Assembly: GCA_963681505.1 (NCBI GenBank)
Contig: OY811982.1
Span: 3,519,234-3,583,233, forward strand
Source of the DNA: Eunapius fragilis
Taxonomy: Eukaryota; Porifera; Demospongiae; Spongillida; Spongillidae
Direction of reading: 5' to 3'
Length of the DNA: 64,000 bases
In this document: piece after piece, positions 33,187 to 44,300 of the stretch
Layout: the number at the start of each line of letters is the position of its first letter
Numbering within the stretch: position 1 is the first letter of the stretch
The notes under the pieces: generated by a model
What the model saw: only the letters and a program-made list of their open reading frames with translations
Databases searched by the model: none
Told to the model about the DNA's origin: nothing
Position numbers and translations under genes: made by a program

Positions 33187-35360
33187 CAGTTGAGTAATTC
33201 CATATATATATTTGCCACCCTTTTAGCATCATAGTCTAGTTTGGACATGCTACTTTCCATACGTGCTCTCCCCATAGGAACATGCAAAATAACGGTACAT
33301 TTGTATACCCTATGGTGTACAGTTTTTAAAATGCAAGGAATTAAAATTTTCCCTTTCTTTGTGACCTCGCTCATTTCGGTTTAGCATAACTTTAGCCTGC
33401 AACATTGTCGTCACATCAATTTGTACTAAAACATTGACAATAAAGAGAACACAAAATTGATTCATTTTAATAACTTCTTAGCACGTACCATGAATGGGGT
33501 CATGAATTTGTAATGAAGTATGATGTATCCAAAAATATTAACACCGGATCCACGAGAAATAACCATTTTTTAAGGCGTGTTTTGTAGAACCGTGTTTTTC
33601 GAAAAATAGTCGGAAAGGCCCCGAAAGTTATAAAACATATCCAGTACAGTGATCCTACCTTATTTATGATGTATGATGCAATTTTCAACTTTTATCTACC
33701 TCCTAGGCTACCCAGTGTTCGTGCGAAGTGGATGGGTAAGACCCGTCCACCGTTAATGGTACACTTTTTTTCTATGGCATTCTACATGCTGAAAAGCATT
33801 AAATAAGTCAATTTATGCATCAAATATGTTAGTTTCATACTAAGGTTGGCTCTACATCAATGCACCAGCACAAAACGAGTGTTTTAGTTCAACGTCGTAT
33901 TTTATAACGGTCTGGGGAGAGGCTTCGTAATTGCGCTTGCGCGTACGAACTTATTAGACAGGCCGCGGTCCTACCAGTTACATGTAAATTTGTGCAGCAG
34001 CGCGCAATGAGCACTTCAGGATAATTATTCTAGTGAGGGTCTAAAGTTAACAGTGCACGTGCAGTAGTGATGTGGAAAGACAACTGATTGAGTTACAGGT
34101 AACTAACTATACTGTAAACATGTGTTCTTCGATGCGCTTAATGAGCACAGGCTTGTTTCCTGATTTCTACATGCCATAGTGGCTCAGATACGCCTCTAAT
34201 CCAGGCTTTTTCCCTACCAAAAGGTCCTTTGAAAGGTCAAGCTCCTCAAAGTAAACTCTATAGCCTTCTTCTGCTTGGTACTAACTGACCCCTCAGATTG
34301 AGGCCTTCCACGCTTACGTCCATTAGTAGAAGTAGACACTTCTGTCATGTGGCCAATAGTTTGGTACACAGCACGAATTTTCCCGGACAATGGCAGCTCA
34401 CTTAATCTGATGGCCTTTTGTTTCTCCATCTCTTCAAGCCTGGCAAAAACTCCATCAGCAGATATTTTTGCTTTATCTTGTTCCTTGCTAACTCCAACCT
34501 TCCAGCACTCATTGATGACGGTTTTCATTCTTGTTGTGAGCTCTGGTTGCATGTTCTTCTTTACATATGCCCATCCTGAATAGAAATTCGGTTCAAAAGT
34601 TGCAAATCCAACCTCATCACCTGTGCCAATGAGGGATGCTTTGTCAATACCACCGGAAACAGTGAGGTTCATTTGTGCCAGGAGTTTATCAGCATGTCTC
34701 ATTGCATTACTGAGCGCATCCTGGCATTGCTGTTCTCCACCACAGATGTGCTCGTCAAGCAACTTTTGGGACTTATAATGATAGAAACACTTTGAACATT
34801 GAGGGTAAATAGCTTTTATCTGCCTCAATGCCTCCTCATGTTCTTGCTGCTTTTCCATTTTCTGCAACTCCTTGTTGCTAATCCAGAGTTAGTAACTCTC
34901 ATATAGGATTTGACCCCGATTATGAATGTCATTAAAAAACGCGACCCGCTTCTAACAAGACTCCCGATGAGCGGATGGCTTACCTTGTTATCGTCGTCGT
35001 ACAAGAAGGCAACAACAAGCAGTTTCGTGTTTGTTTGATGTCACAAAGCCGCGGGGTTGTAGACAACAAAACAATTTTCGAAACTCGTACCCAGTCCCAC
35101 GTATTTCTCGTTCTTCTTCTTGTTCTTGTTCTTGTTCTTGTTCTTGACCACGCATAACTCGGGATAGGAACACGTTTAAAAAATGAAAATCACACCAATG
35201 GCTTCAGAATTCGTTGGCATTCTCGCTTCTGTGGTCAAAACGTCTCGAGGCTACAAGACATATATCGGTGGCCGTGTTAGCAAATCACGCATAGTTAAGC
35301 TTACTGCACTGACACGACTCGGATAGGTCCTACTTCGCTCTTTATACGAAGTACTAGCAG

Positions 35361-36003
35361 TATAGAGCTCTTTCATGGTCACATGACAAAAAGCAATTAA
35401 TCACGTAAATGTAATGACGTTAGCGTGTCCGCCATATTGGTGCTCGGCTGAAATGGGAGTCTGAGTTGTAGACCAGTGTTTGACCAATTCTATGGTAGGC
35501 AAGGGCACAAGATTGTACAGGATACCTAAAGTAAGAGCCCAGTATGGTGAATATGAGCTAGAATTGTCACAGAGACGAAGGAACGGCTTCCTGGCTGCTA
35601 TGTCCACCGAGACGATGTGCGTTTGTATGTCTTTCACCCATCCACTAACAAACTGGTTATAAGCTTCCAGAGATTTATGGGCTTTGAACTGTTTGCTAGT
35701 TATAAAACTGGTCTGCAATACTAAATACGATACCAAATCGCATCCACTAACTGGTGGTACAACATCCGATTTTTCTCCAACGAAGTCAGATGAGAACGGA
35801 TCTAACCCATCAATGCTTTCGAATTTATCCATATATCGAGTCTTTGCATCTGGAGGCAAGCTATCTGCATACAAATACAGCTTTGACATGCTTTATGTTT
35901 AAAAGAGCGGAATACCCGAGCACCAATATGGCGGATAATTGATTACGTCAACTAATATATCACATGATTGCTGCTACGGGTCAAGCGATGAAAGAGCTCT
36001 ATA
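35361..36003. mobile_element. 643-bp inverted-repeat element inside the transposase gene
   Basis: Ends TATAGAGCTCTTTCAT and ATGAAAGAGCTCTATA; a further complementary word (GCCATATTGGTGCTCGG) lies about 75 bp in on each side. It carries one open frame. It may be a shortened derivative of a larger transposon that kept its first coding exon. Confidence 0.75.
35401..35889 (-). CDS. Transposon-borne ORF, 162 codons, candidate first exon
   Basis: Starts MSKLYLYADSLPPDAKTRYM and includes VSGCDLVSYLVLQTSFITSK and SLEAYNQFVSGWVKD. I recall this wording from N-terminal regions of multicopy SWIM/YqaJ-associated proteins in sponges and corals; no domain function is assigned. The start lies just inside the right arm and the frame ends inside the left arm of the 643-bp element. 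No stop interrupts it. Confidence 0.5.
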   Translation of the reverse strand: MSKLYLYADSLPPDAKTRYMDKFESIDGLDPFSSDFVGEKSDVVPPVSGCDLVSYLVLQTSFITSKQFKAHKSLEAYNQFVSGWVKDIQTHIVSVDIAARKPFLRLCDNSSSYSPYWALTLGILYNLVPLPTIELVKHWSTTQTPISAEHQYGGHANVITFT

Positions 36004-36194
36004 CATCATGTAATCAAAGTGTACGGTCTGGGCACTACACGTAGTGGTAATTAACTGTGGCGGTTGTGTATTTTTAATAACGTGCACATGCGTACTATAA
36101 TCATTCTTGTTATTCGATCGTTGTAAGTTTGACGCTCTTAATTGTAACTTAGTGAAGTTGTTTTTTTTCTTCACGTCAGGAAAAGAAGAAAGCC

Positions 36195-36621
36195 AAACGA
36201 CGAGCATAGTACCTCAAAACTAGAGATGACGTATTAGATTCAGCCCGAGCGGAACTACAAAGCAGAGCCTGAAAAGAAGCGGGCCTCTCAACTTGAAAAC
36301 TATGAAAAGAAAAGGACCTCTTGACGCGCAAGCTATCGAGATGCGATTAGTACGGGGGGGGGGGGGGGGGGGGGGGGGGGGGAGAGAGAATGCTGTCTGC
36401 TTCTGGCCCGATACAAAATGCGTTCGTGGGTTCCATCGCGCTGGGGCGACAATTAATAACCCTCTCTTCTATTTCGGCCGCCCCTTAAAGCTCCCTCAGA
36501 TCCTGAAAAGGAACGGACCTCAGACGTGCAAGGTATCGAGCAGATCCCGAAAAAAGACAGCGATATTGCCATAGTCCTGAACGTGATCTCGCTCGGCGAA
36601 AAGAGTTAAGGTCACTCAAAG
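36195..36621 (+). pseudogene. Second patch of RY-x-x-DPE-x-KRA module
   Basis: In shifting plus frames: ERNYKAEPEKKRASQ near 36250, then ARYRADPEKRQRYCHSPERD near 36530 followed by LARRKELRSLK and a donor AAAG/GTATGT at 36621. A 29-base poly-G run (36354-36382) splits it. The motif is the same as at 2.5-3.1 kb, 33 kb away, so both are remnants of one repeated family. Confidence 0.55.
36354..36382. repeat. Poly-G tract (29 G)
   Basis: Longest G homopolymer in the window, inside the decayed KRA module. Confidence 0.95.
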
Positions 36622-36712
36622 GTATGTCGTACCTTTACAACCTCCCTCATATCAAGTTGGATTACTTAACATGCTATACTGCTCATAATCGGGTATGAAT
36701 AAAAATCAATGA

Positions 36713-37008
36713 ACAAAGTAAATAAAAAACATTCTCTATGAGAAAGTTGGTGGCATATAGGATTTGAAGGCAATGGTGGTGTAAAAAGGAAGGAAACAAG
36801 GGTCTAATAATAAGGGAAAATGGGATAGTCCTATATTTAGCACACGAACAACATACTATATATCCTACATATAGAAATGTGCTAAATATAGGACCATTCC
36901 ATATTCCCTTATTATTAGACCCTTGTTTCCTTCCTTTTTACACCACCATTGCCTTCAAATCCTATATGCCACCAACTTACTCATAGAGAATGTTTTTTAT
37001 TTACTTGT
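36713..37008. mobile_element. Foldback element, ACAAGTA family, copy 3
   Basis: Arms about 36713-36843 and 36879-37008 with loop 36844-36878. Shared words: GTAAATAAAAAACATTCTCT at the end, GGTGGTGTAAAAAGGAAGG in the middle, CTATATTTAGCAC at the loop edge. It inserted into the C-terminal coding part of the 8.4-kb element's transposase. Confidence 0.9.
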
Positions 37009-37825
37009 ACACTTAGCTCTCTTTGTGTACCGCTTCTTCACCACCCTCACCTTCCTGTATGCATCATTACTGTCACTATTCAATAACACCATTACTTCTG
37101 TGAAATTGATACCATCTTCACCCATCGGGGTGATGAGTGAGGATGCATGACATGAAGGCACAGGCACACTGAGAGATGGTATTTTCTGACCAAGACAATT
37201 GTAGAAATGAATTTTCTGCTGGCTTGAAGCAGTTGTGATATACTGTGCAGCATAGAATTGTGTGATTCCATTTATGGAAGGGCATATTTCAGATCGGTAT
37301 GGAGCACAGAAGTTTGGTTTTACCAGAGTACAGTAGTGTTAGTGATGGACTTCTCCATCAGTGCCACTGTGAGCTGTTTTGGAGTGGACACCTTCCGTCC
37401 ACCATCTCCTTGCTTCAAATATGCTTCTATGTGTGTCTGCTGGTGAGAAAAGTGAGTGTCACAAACATCTTTCCCACTTTGTGCTTCATTATGGTAGTAT
37501 GCCACAAGTTTGAAGCCAGCAGCTGAGCAGACATGAGGCAAAAGTAACTTCGTTTGCTTTCCAGCAAGATTTCTGGCATTGTCGCTTTGAATGATTACCT
37601 TTTTAACATGAGGAAACCGACATCTCAAAGCATGCAATGCAGCCTCAAAGCATGACAGCACAATATTTCCATCACATTTCTGCTCTCCTTGCACAATACA
37701 ATCAAAGAAGTGGAGAGTTGGTTGGTCCTTTTCTTGATCAAGACCATTCACACCCAAATCTTCAGACATACCATTGCCCTGCTCACTTCCCTCACCCCCC
37801 ACCTCATGCTCACGTCCCTCACCCC

Positions 37826-38290
37826 ACCTCATTGTCACTTCCCTCACCCTCCACCTCGTGCTCACTTCCCTCACCCTCCACCTCATGCTCACTTCCCTCA
37901 TCCTCAACCTCATGCTCACATCCCTCACCCTCCACCTCATGCTCACTTCCCTCACCCTCTACCTCATGCTCACTTCCCTCATCCTCCACCTCATGCTCTT
38001 TTTCCTCATCCCCAGTCTCATGCTCACTTCCCTCACACCCAACCTCTTGCACACTTCCCTCATCCTCAACCTCATGCTCACATCCCTCACCCTCCACATC
38101 ATGCTCACTTCCCTCACCCTCCAGCTCATGCTCACTTCCCTCACCCTCAACCTCATGCTCACTTCCCTCACCCTCTACCTCATGCTCACTTCCCTCATCC
38201 TCCACCTCATGCTCATTTTCCTCATCTCCAGTCTCATGCTCACTTCCCTCACACCCAACCTCTTGCACACTTTCTTCATCCCACCCATAC
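37826..38290 (-). repeat. 27-bp coding minisatellite (9-residue acidic repeat)
   Basis: The minus strand encodes about 16-17 units of EGSEHEVEG-type sequence, with variants EGSEHELEG, EGCEHEVED and EGSVQEVGC. The 27-bp period keeps the frame. A higher-order repeat is visible: a block with CEGSEHETGDEE occurs twice. Strong Pro/His/Ser frames on the plus strand are shadows. Confidence 0.9.
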
Positions 38291-40900
38291 TTTTGTCCTT
38301 CATTCCACTCCCACTGACCTCCCTCCTGCTCATGATGCCTTTCTCCTTCAAGCTCACTACCCTCATACCACTGCTCTGCCCCATCCTCTTGACACACATA
38401 TTCATGTCCCTCATCCAACTTGTGCTCATCTCCTTCGTACTTTGCTTCATCCTCCGCAGTATCTACTGCCTCCATCTGACTCCGCAATCGTGCTTCTTCT
38501 GATCTGAAATCCATCTCTACATAGTGTTTGTCAGTACTTTCAGATGGACTGTTTATCACATCCTCTAGCGTTGTTTTTGGCTTTATGAATACACCAGCTC
38601 CCCACCACATCATTCCTTTTTTCCCATAGTAGGAGTCACCTCCTTCTCTAAATCCCTTTGCGAGGAATTTTTGTTTGAAGTCATACACAATGTAGGCGGT
38701 GCTCGAGTCCATCTCAGCAATGGCAAGTTTCATCTTTCGGGCCTGTTGAGCAGCTTGCATCACATGAGCCATATACCTGTAAGAACGACGCTCACATTGG
38801 TGTATGGCAAGGAGTAAATCAGCAATTTCCGGCAGCCGAGTAGGGTCCAAATCAAATTTGCTCACTGCCACGTGCCTCAACCTGTCATAAAAGAGGAATG
38901 GGCTGCGGCAAGCACTGCACTCGAGCCGGCCACCAGCCTTTGGGTTCTTGTTAGGCTTCCTGTGAGGCACTAGGTCCAATGAGAATACTGGTGAGTGTGT
39001 TGTAGCACTGTAGCTCTGCTCCACCACTGATCCATAAACTGAGCTGCAACAATGGAGCTGTCTTCGAACCGTGCTTACTAAGGCCTCCTGTACTGCTGGT
39101 TCATCCACTTTTTCAGGCTGTGACACCAACTCATCCAACTCCTGATATGCCCTGAACTGCTGGGCTTCATGTTCTTGAGGCTGATGAAAGTCCTAACATT
39201 GGTCTTTGATGTTCTCTGATGCCTTCACACCTTCCCTTGCATGCAATGCATAGCCATAGCTAAGGAAGGTGTACACATCAGCACGGAGGCCACGCAGCTC
39301 ATCCCGCAGGGTGTGGTCTACATCTGATTGAGGTGCCAGGGCATCAATCACTTTGTCCACAATGGTGAAGTTGTCTATGTGGAAGTTCACCTTGATGTAA
39401 TCCACCCCAACCCGTGCCTCTTTTTGCTTACCACCGCCGGTGATGTGTTTCACTATGGTGTAAAACAATGACCTGCTTATGTGTATCTTTCCAGGGATGG
39501 TACTGATGTCCTTTGCAATGTACTCATTGTACATTTTTGAAATGTTGTTTTTCAAGACAAGGGATCTCATGGCAAACACATTCTCGAGCTTCTTCTACTT
39601 ATCCTTTCTATTGGGAGAATGCTTTTTAGCTTCCCATGCTAACCGGCCGATGTTATCATCACTATAGATGAATTCAACAGCGAATTCTATTGCATCCTTA
39701 GGAACTCAAGGCTGTGTTTTGATGAAGTGTTGAATCTTCATGCCATGATCCAGGTATGACTTGTCGACCTTAGCCTGGAACATCAGCTTAGCTGCATGGT
39801 CTTTGTTGAGTGATAACAAAGATGACACATATGATGTGAGAACATCAACCAAGGTAACAAGAAGCATCCTAGAATTATAAGATGTGAGCAGCTTCTCTCC
39901 TTTTAGTATGTCCCTGATGTTGGTTGGTATTGTGGTTAGTACTTGGGAGTCCATGTGGATATCAGCCAATCGATATGAAATGATCCATGGTAGGCAAGAG
40001 ATTGGAGGCTGAATGACTTCTTTAAGCCCTCATTGAGCCTCAATTGGGTAGCAGCACATGTGCCCATGCCTTGATGCCTTTCCAAAATACATTCTGTATT
40101 CTGGTCATACTGGAATGGTCGATCTCCCTGTCACTCGCCCACTCAACCTGCCGCCTAATTTCGATGCTAGGAAGTGTTCGTACGCTATTTTCATGCTCAT
40201 CGCACCCCATTAGCTTTAGTACCTGGCAAATGTGGACTTGCGATGATGCATAGTTGCTGGTGCCTTCATTCATCGTATCGAGCTCTGATGCTGTCTCAGC
40301 AGCAAAACGTAATGTACATGTAGCACACCGCTCGGGATTTAACCGATGTGGTGTTTCCTGCACTGCGCTAGCCTTCTTCGGACGACCACGCGTATGGGGT
40401 TGGCATGTACAACACTTTGTGCAACTAGTCCCAGCATAGCATTTGTCACACACTGGCTTCTTATGGGTGCTAGAACAAGCGAGTGACATGATCGACTAAT
40501 GACGTAGTACTTCTATATTAGTCATGGTCTGGGAACTAGTTAGGGCAAGCTCGTATTTGGATATTGTATGCGAACAGAGCTTACCCTGAACGTGAAATTG
40601 CTGTGCCATCTATATGAGTTAGGTAGTAATGTAATGGCACGCTCAGTATATTATAAAACAGCACTTAAAAAATGTGTATATTTTTATTCTCGACTACCGA
40701 GATATTGCAAACCGCGTCACTTCAAACGAATGCAAGTTAGTGTGTATACCAGATACGTGGTTAAAAATAGCATAGGAACACTCAGTGAGAGTTGGGCTAT
40801 CAGAATATGTATACCAAAAATGCGCAAGACATGTTTCCAAATAATTTTCCAAAAAAGCTTTCTACAAAAAAAAATGGTTATTTCTCGTGGATCCGGTGTT

Positions 40901-41308
40901 AAAATACAACCCTTACCAAACTTTTACCATACTTAGCTAATCATACCTCAAACATGTTTAGCTAAACATCTTTCTGGGCTGCATATTCGCCAGGCTGGGA
41001 CAGCTCATAAAATGGTTGGTAGCCATTTTTCCCCTCCTTGCAACAGTTTGTTCCTTTAGGGCAGTGGCCATGCTGTCACAACAAAGCTACCATAATCAAA
41101 GCAAATAATGATAATCATATAGTTGTGTTTTGACAGCACCTTTGGCTACCTAAACAAACAAACAGTTGTAAGGAGGGAAAAAATGGCTACCAACCATTTT
41201 ATGAGTTGTCCCATTCTGGCAAATATGCAGCCCAGAAAGATGTTTAGCTAAACATGTTTGTGGTATGATTAGCTAACTATGGTAAAAGTTTGGTAAGGGT
41301 TGTATTTT
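40901..41308. mobile_element. MITE inside the right inverted repeat of the 8.4-kb element
   Basis: Inverted arms start AAAATACAACCCTTACCAAA and end with the complement; arms are about 160 bp and include CATCTTTCTGGGCTGCATAT. The left inverted repeat at 33530-33545 lacks it (CCAAAAATATTAACACCGGA), giving an occupied/empty pair. The insertion point lies within TTAA/TATT-rich sequence. Confidence 0.85.
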
Positions 41309-41598
41309 TGGATACATCATACATACTTCATTACAAATTCATGGTACGTGCTAAGAAGTTATTAAAATGAATCATTTTTGTGTTTTCCTCTTTATTGTCA
41401 ATGTTTTAGTACAAATTGATGTGACGACAATGTTGCAGGCTAAAGTTATGCTAAACCGAAATGAGCGAGGTCACAAAGTAAGTAAAAATTTTAATTCCTT
41501 GCATTTTAAAAACTGTACACCATAGGGTATACAAATGTACAGCAATTTTGCATGTTCCTATGGGAGAGCACATAAGGAAAGTAGCATGTCCAAATTAA

Positions 41599-41835
41599 AC
41601 TATGACGCGAAAAGGTGGCAAATATATATATGGAATTACTCAGTTGGGTTTTGACCCTAAGCTTTTTGGGTTGCATAGCCTGTGGGCAGGTGGGGCCACA
41701 GCAGCAGCAAATGCAGGTGTACCTGATAGGTTGTTCAAGCAACATGGTCGCTGGAAATCTGAGTCAGCCAAAGATGGCTACATTAAAGATTCGATGGAGA
41801 AGCGACTTAAAGTGTCCAAACCGCTGGGCATATAG
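41599..41835 (+). pseudogene. DIRS tyrosine recombinase, C-terminal part
   Basis: Host coding resumes at 41641 (QLGFDPKLFGLHS). It has HSLWAGGATAAANAGVP, where the family has Arg at the W (HxxR box), then RLFKQHGRWKSESAKDGYIK with the candidate nucleophile Tyr, ending KRLKVSKPLGI and TAG. Loss of the second catalytic Arg would abolish recombination. The N-terminal half is at 32755-33186. Confidence 0.75.
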
Positions 41836-42230
41836 CACCGGGCCCGTTCTGTGTGCGTTCTATGTATAGTTGTGTGTGTACGGGTGTGGTTTGGCAGCAT
41901 GCACAATGAACTTGAACCAAAGTGGTGGTTGATAGGGAGGTGGGGTGTCACGTTCGGCAGCGTCATGGGGAGGGAACCCATAACAACCTCACTCAGTATT
42001 CTAATCAATGCCCTTTCCATGCCACTAATCACTAACCCTGCCAAATCAAACAGAGTGCCCCCAATTTTATTTTAGGCATTACATCATAGATTATATATAA
42101 TAATAATTAGTCAATTACATCATATACAACTCTAATTATCAATTAGATTTCCAGTGTGACAAAAAATGTGCAACAGTGGATCACAAAGGTCCATCATGTC
42201 AGTTATCATTTATAATGATCACCAACTCAC
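41836..42230. other. DIRS 3' end and resumed ankyrin-unit intron
   Basis: Non-coding. From about 41970 the sequence again matches the conserved intron of the ankyrin units (AACCTCACTCAGTATTCTAA, then ATCATTTATAATGATCACC before the donor of the next exon). Confidence 0.6.
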
Positions 42231-42332
42231 CAAGCCTTTAATGTTCACATCAATACCAGGAGTGGAAAGGAGGCGTTCCACACAAGTAGTATGACCTCCC
42301 CTTGCAGCAAGGTGTAATGGAGTATAACCATC
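42231..42332 (-). CDS. Ankyrin exon 11 of 12 (102 nt)
   Basis: DGYTPLHLAARGGHTT... ending GIDVNIKGL, 34 residues, phase 0 both sides (acceptor CACTCCAG, donor TTG/GTGAGT). Close to the consensus of the array. Confidence 0.9.
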
Positions 42333-43177
42333 CTGGAGTGGGTACAATAGTTCAGTCAACATGGCGGGTACAATGTACACATGTACACGCAGTACATGTA
42401 CTGTATATGGCTATGTGAACTGGACAGGTCATTGAAACAATGCAGGTGATGGTAGGAAGGAGAGAAAGGGGATGGGAGATGAGTGAAGATAGAGCTAAGG
42501 AAAGGAGTGGAGGAATAGGGGAGGAATGGAGAAGGGGAGGAGAGAATGAGTAGGGGAGATGAGGGAAAAGAAGGGGAGGAGGAGAAGGGGAGTGAGGGAA
42601 GAGAAAGGGAGGAGGAGAGGGGAAGGGAGGAGGAGAGGGGATGGGAGGAGGAGAGGGGAGGAGAGGAAGAGAGGGGAGGGGAGAAGGAGAAATGGAGGGG
42701 AGGAGGAAAAGAGGGGAGGGAGTAGGGGAGAAGGAGAAGGGCAACGGAAGGGAGAGGAGTAGAGATTAAGGGGAGGAGAAGAGAAGGTGGAGGACGATGA
42801 ACTGGAGAAAGGAAGTGAATGAGGAGGGTAGGATGAGAAGGGGGGTGTCAGAAGTGAGGGGTAGGGACTGGATAATTTTAAAACGCATGCAATAAAAACC
42901 TTCTGCAGCATTAGGTGCCCCTCCATACCTCCTTGCAGGATAGGAGAGGTGACCTCACCTACTGCATTTCATCATTTCCTATAACAACCTCACTCAGAAT
43001 TCTAATCAATGCCCACTTAATGCTAGTATTCACAAACCCATGTCCAAATCACAGTGCCCCCAAATTTATCATCAAGCATTACATCATAAATGACTTTAAT
43101 TAGCATCACATGTCTGACAAGAAATGTGCAACAATGTCATCAATGTCAGTTATCGTTTATATTGATCACCAACTCAC

Positions 43178-43279
43178 AATGGCTTTAATGTTTACATCAA
43201 TACCAGGAGTGAAAAGGAGATGTTCCACACAAGTAGTATGACCTCCCCTTGAAGCAAGGTGTAATGGAGTATAACCATC
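43178..43279 (-). CDS. Ankyrin exon 10 of 12 (102 nt)
   Basis: DGYTPLHLASRGGHTT... ending GIDVNIKAI. Phase 0 both sides; donor ATT/GTGAGT. Ser replaces the second Ala of TPLHLAA and Phe occurs in LLFTPG. Confidence 0.9.
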
Positions 43280-44198
43280 CTGGAGTGGATACAATAGTTC
43301 AGTCAACATGGTGGGTACAATGTAGACATGTACATGTAGTATATGGCTATGTGAACAGAAAAGGTCATTGAAATATAGCAGGTGATGGAGATAAAGGCAT
43401 AGGAGAGTGGATGAGGAGGAGGTGAGAAAAGGAGAAGGGGAGAGGAGAGAAGAGGAGGGGAGGGGAAGGAAGGGGAGGTGAGAGAAGGGGAGGGAAGAGA
43501 AGGGGAGGGGAGAAAAGGGGAGGGAAGAGAAGGGGGGAGAGAAGGGATGAGAAAAGGGAGGGGATGGAGGAGAGAGTGGGAGGGAGAAGGTAGGGGAGGG
43601 AAGAGAAGGGGATAAGGGTGGAGAAGAGAAGTAGGAGAGCAAGAGAGGGGGAGGGGAACAGGAGAAAGGGAAGGGAAAAGGGAAAGAGGGGAGGAGGGGA
43701 AGGGGAGAAAGAGAAGGGGAGGGAGGGAGTGGAGAATGGGAGGGTGGAGGAAGAGGGAAGGGGGAGGAGTAGAGATTGAGGGGAAGGAGAAGTCGGCGGT
43801 GGATGAACTGGAGGAGGGAAGCGAATGAGGTAAAAGGAGGTGAAGGGGGATGTCAGAATTGAGGGGGAGGGGTGGGTGAATTTTATAACGCATGCAATAA
43901 AAACCTGTCTGTAGCATCAGGTGCCCCTCCATACCTCCTTGCCGGATAAGAGAGGTGACCTCACCTACTGCATTACATCATTTCCTATAACAACCGCGCT
44001 CAGTATTCTAATCAATACTCACTTCATGCTAGTTATCACTATAACCACTGTCCAAATCAAACAATGCCCCAATTTTATTATCAGGCATTGCATCATATGT
44101 AACTTTAATTAGCATCATGTGTGTGACAAGAAATGTGCAACAATGGATCATGTAGATCCATGAATGTCAGTTATCATTTATATTGATCACCAACTCAC

Positions 44199-44300
44199 CT
44201 CGCCTTTAATGTTCACATCAATACCAGGAGAGGAAAGGAGATGTTCCACACAAGTAGTATGACCTTCCCTTGCAGCAAGATGTAATGGAGTATCACCATA
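44199..44300 (-). CDS. Ankyrin exon 9 of 12 (102 nt)
   Basis: YGDTPLHLAAREGHTT... ending GIDVNIKGE. Acceptor ACTCAAG, donor GAG/GTGAGT, phase 0 both sides. Confidence 0.9.

Larger units (their letters stand above)
34167..40489 (-). pseudogene. DDE-like transposase of the 8.4-kb element, decayed
   Basis: Starts MSLACSSTHKKPVCDKCYAG at 40489 with Cys-rich zinc sites (CDKC..CTKCCTC) and an AT-hook-like RGRPKK. One frame then runs from about 40.03 to 37.83 kb with at least three in-frame stops (near 39.705, 39.59 and 39.192 kb). It contains CSACRSPFLFYDRLRH and GGDSYYGKKGMMWWGAGVF, then a 9-residue acidic repeat. After a frame change come LHFFDCIVQGEQKCDG, VIIQSDNARNLAGK and HNEAQSGKDVCDTHF, a pattern consistent with an RNase-H-fold core. 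It continues to 37.01 kb, is cut by insertions (34.88-37.01 kb), and resumes with a C2H2-type site (CSKCFYHYKSQKLLDEHIC). A late frame change leads to the natural end EELDLSKDLLVGKK... at 34167. Family not recognised by name. Confidence 0.7.
33193..41640 (-). mobile_element. 8,448-bp DNA transposon with long inverted repeats and 6-bp target duplication
   Basis: Left end AGTAATTCCATATATATATT at 33193 and right end its reverse complement at 41640. The inverted repeats extend over at least 400 bp (about 33193-33620 and 40800-41640); the right one is lengthened by a MITE. Direct repeats CAGTTG flank the element at 33187-33192 and 41641-41646. With one CAGTTG removed, the DIRS recombinase frame is continuous across the site. 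It carries one minus-strand gene for a large DDE-like protein, itself interrupted by about 2.1 kb of later insertions. A 6-bp duplication fits few animal superfamilies (IS3EU is one I recall); I leave it unassigned. Confidence 0.85.
28354..41970 (+). mobile_element. DIRS-like tyrosine-recombinase retroelement, split by later insertions
   Basis: Conserved ankyrin-unit sequence stops at about 28353 (ACATCATTT) and resumes at about 41970 (ATAACAACCTCACTCAG). In between lie, in order on the plus strand, gag with a zinc knuckle, RT, RNase H, and the two halves of a tyrosine recombinase. Lack of integrase and lack of target duplication fit DIRS. The original element is interrupted by a foldback with a nested hAT MITE (30819-31328), by about 1.2 kb of other DNA to 32.6 kb, and by an 8,448-bp DNA transposon (33193-41640). 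It lies in the intron between ankyrin exons 11 and 12. Confidence 0.75.

Noticed and set aside
33147-33374. Minus-strand frame resembling part of the tyrosine recombinase
   Set aside because: It is the inverted repeat of the 8.4-kb element read backwards; similarity to the right end, not a second recombinase.
37826-38290. Possible CRISPR array
   Set aside because: The repeats are contiguous 27-bp coding units without spacers, in eukaryotic DNA.
37637-38507. His/Pro/Ser-rich proteins of more than 200 codons on the plus strand
   Set aside because: Opposite-strand reading of the 27-bp repeat that encodes the acidic repeat of the minus-strand transposase.
42880-42935. Small exon with MEGHLMLQ-like peptide in each ankyrin unit
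   Set aside because: The segment is conserved at DNA level in all units, but the frame and the splice-like signals change between units, so it looks like conserved intron sequence.
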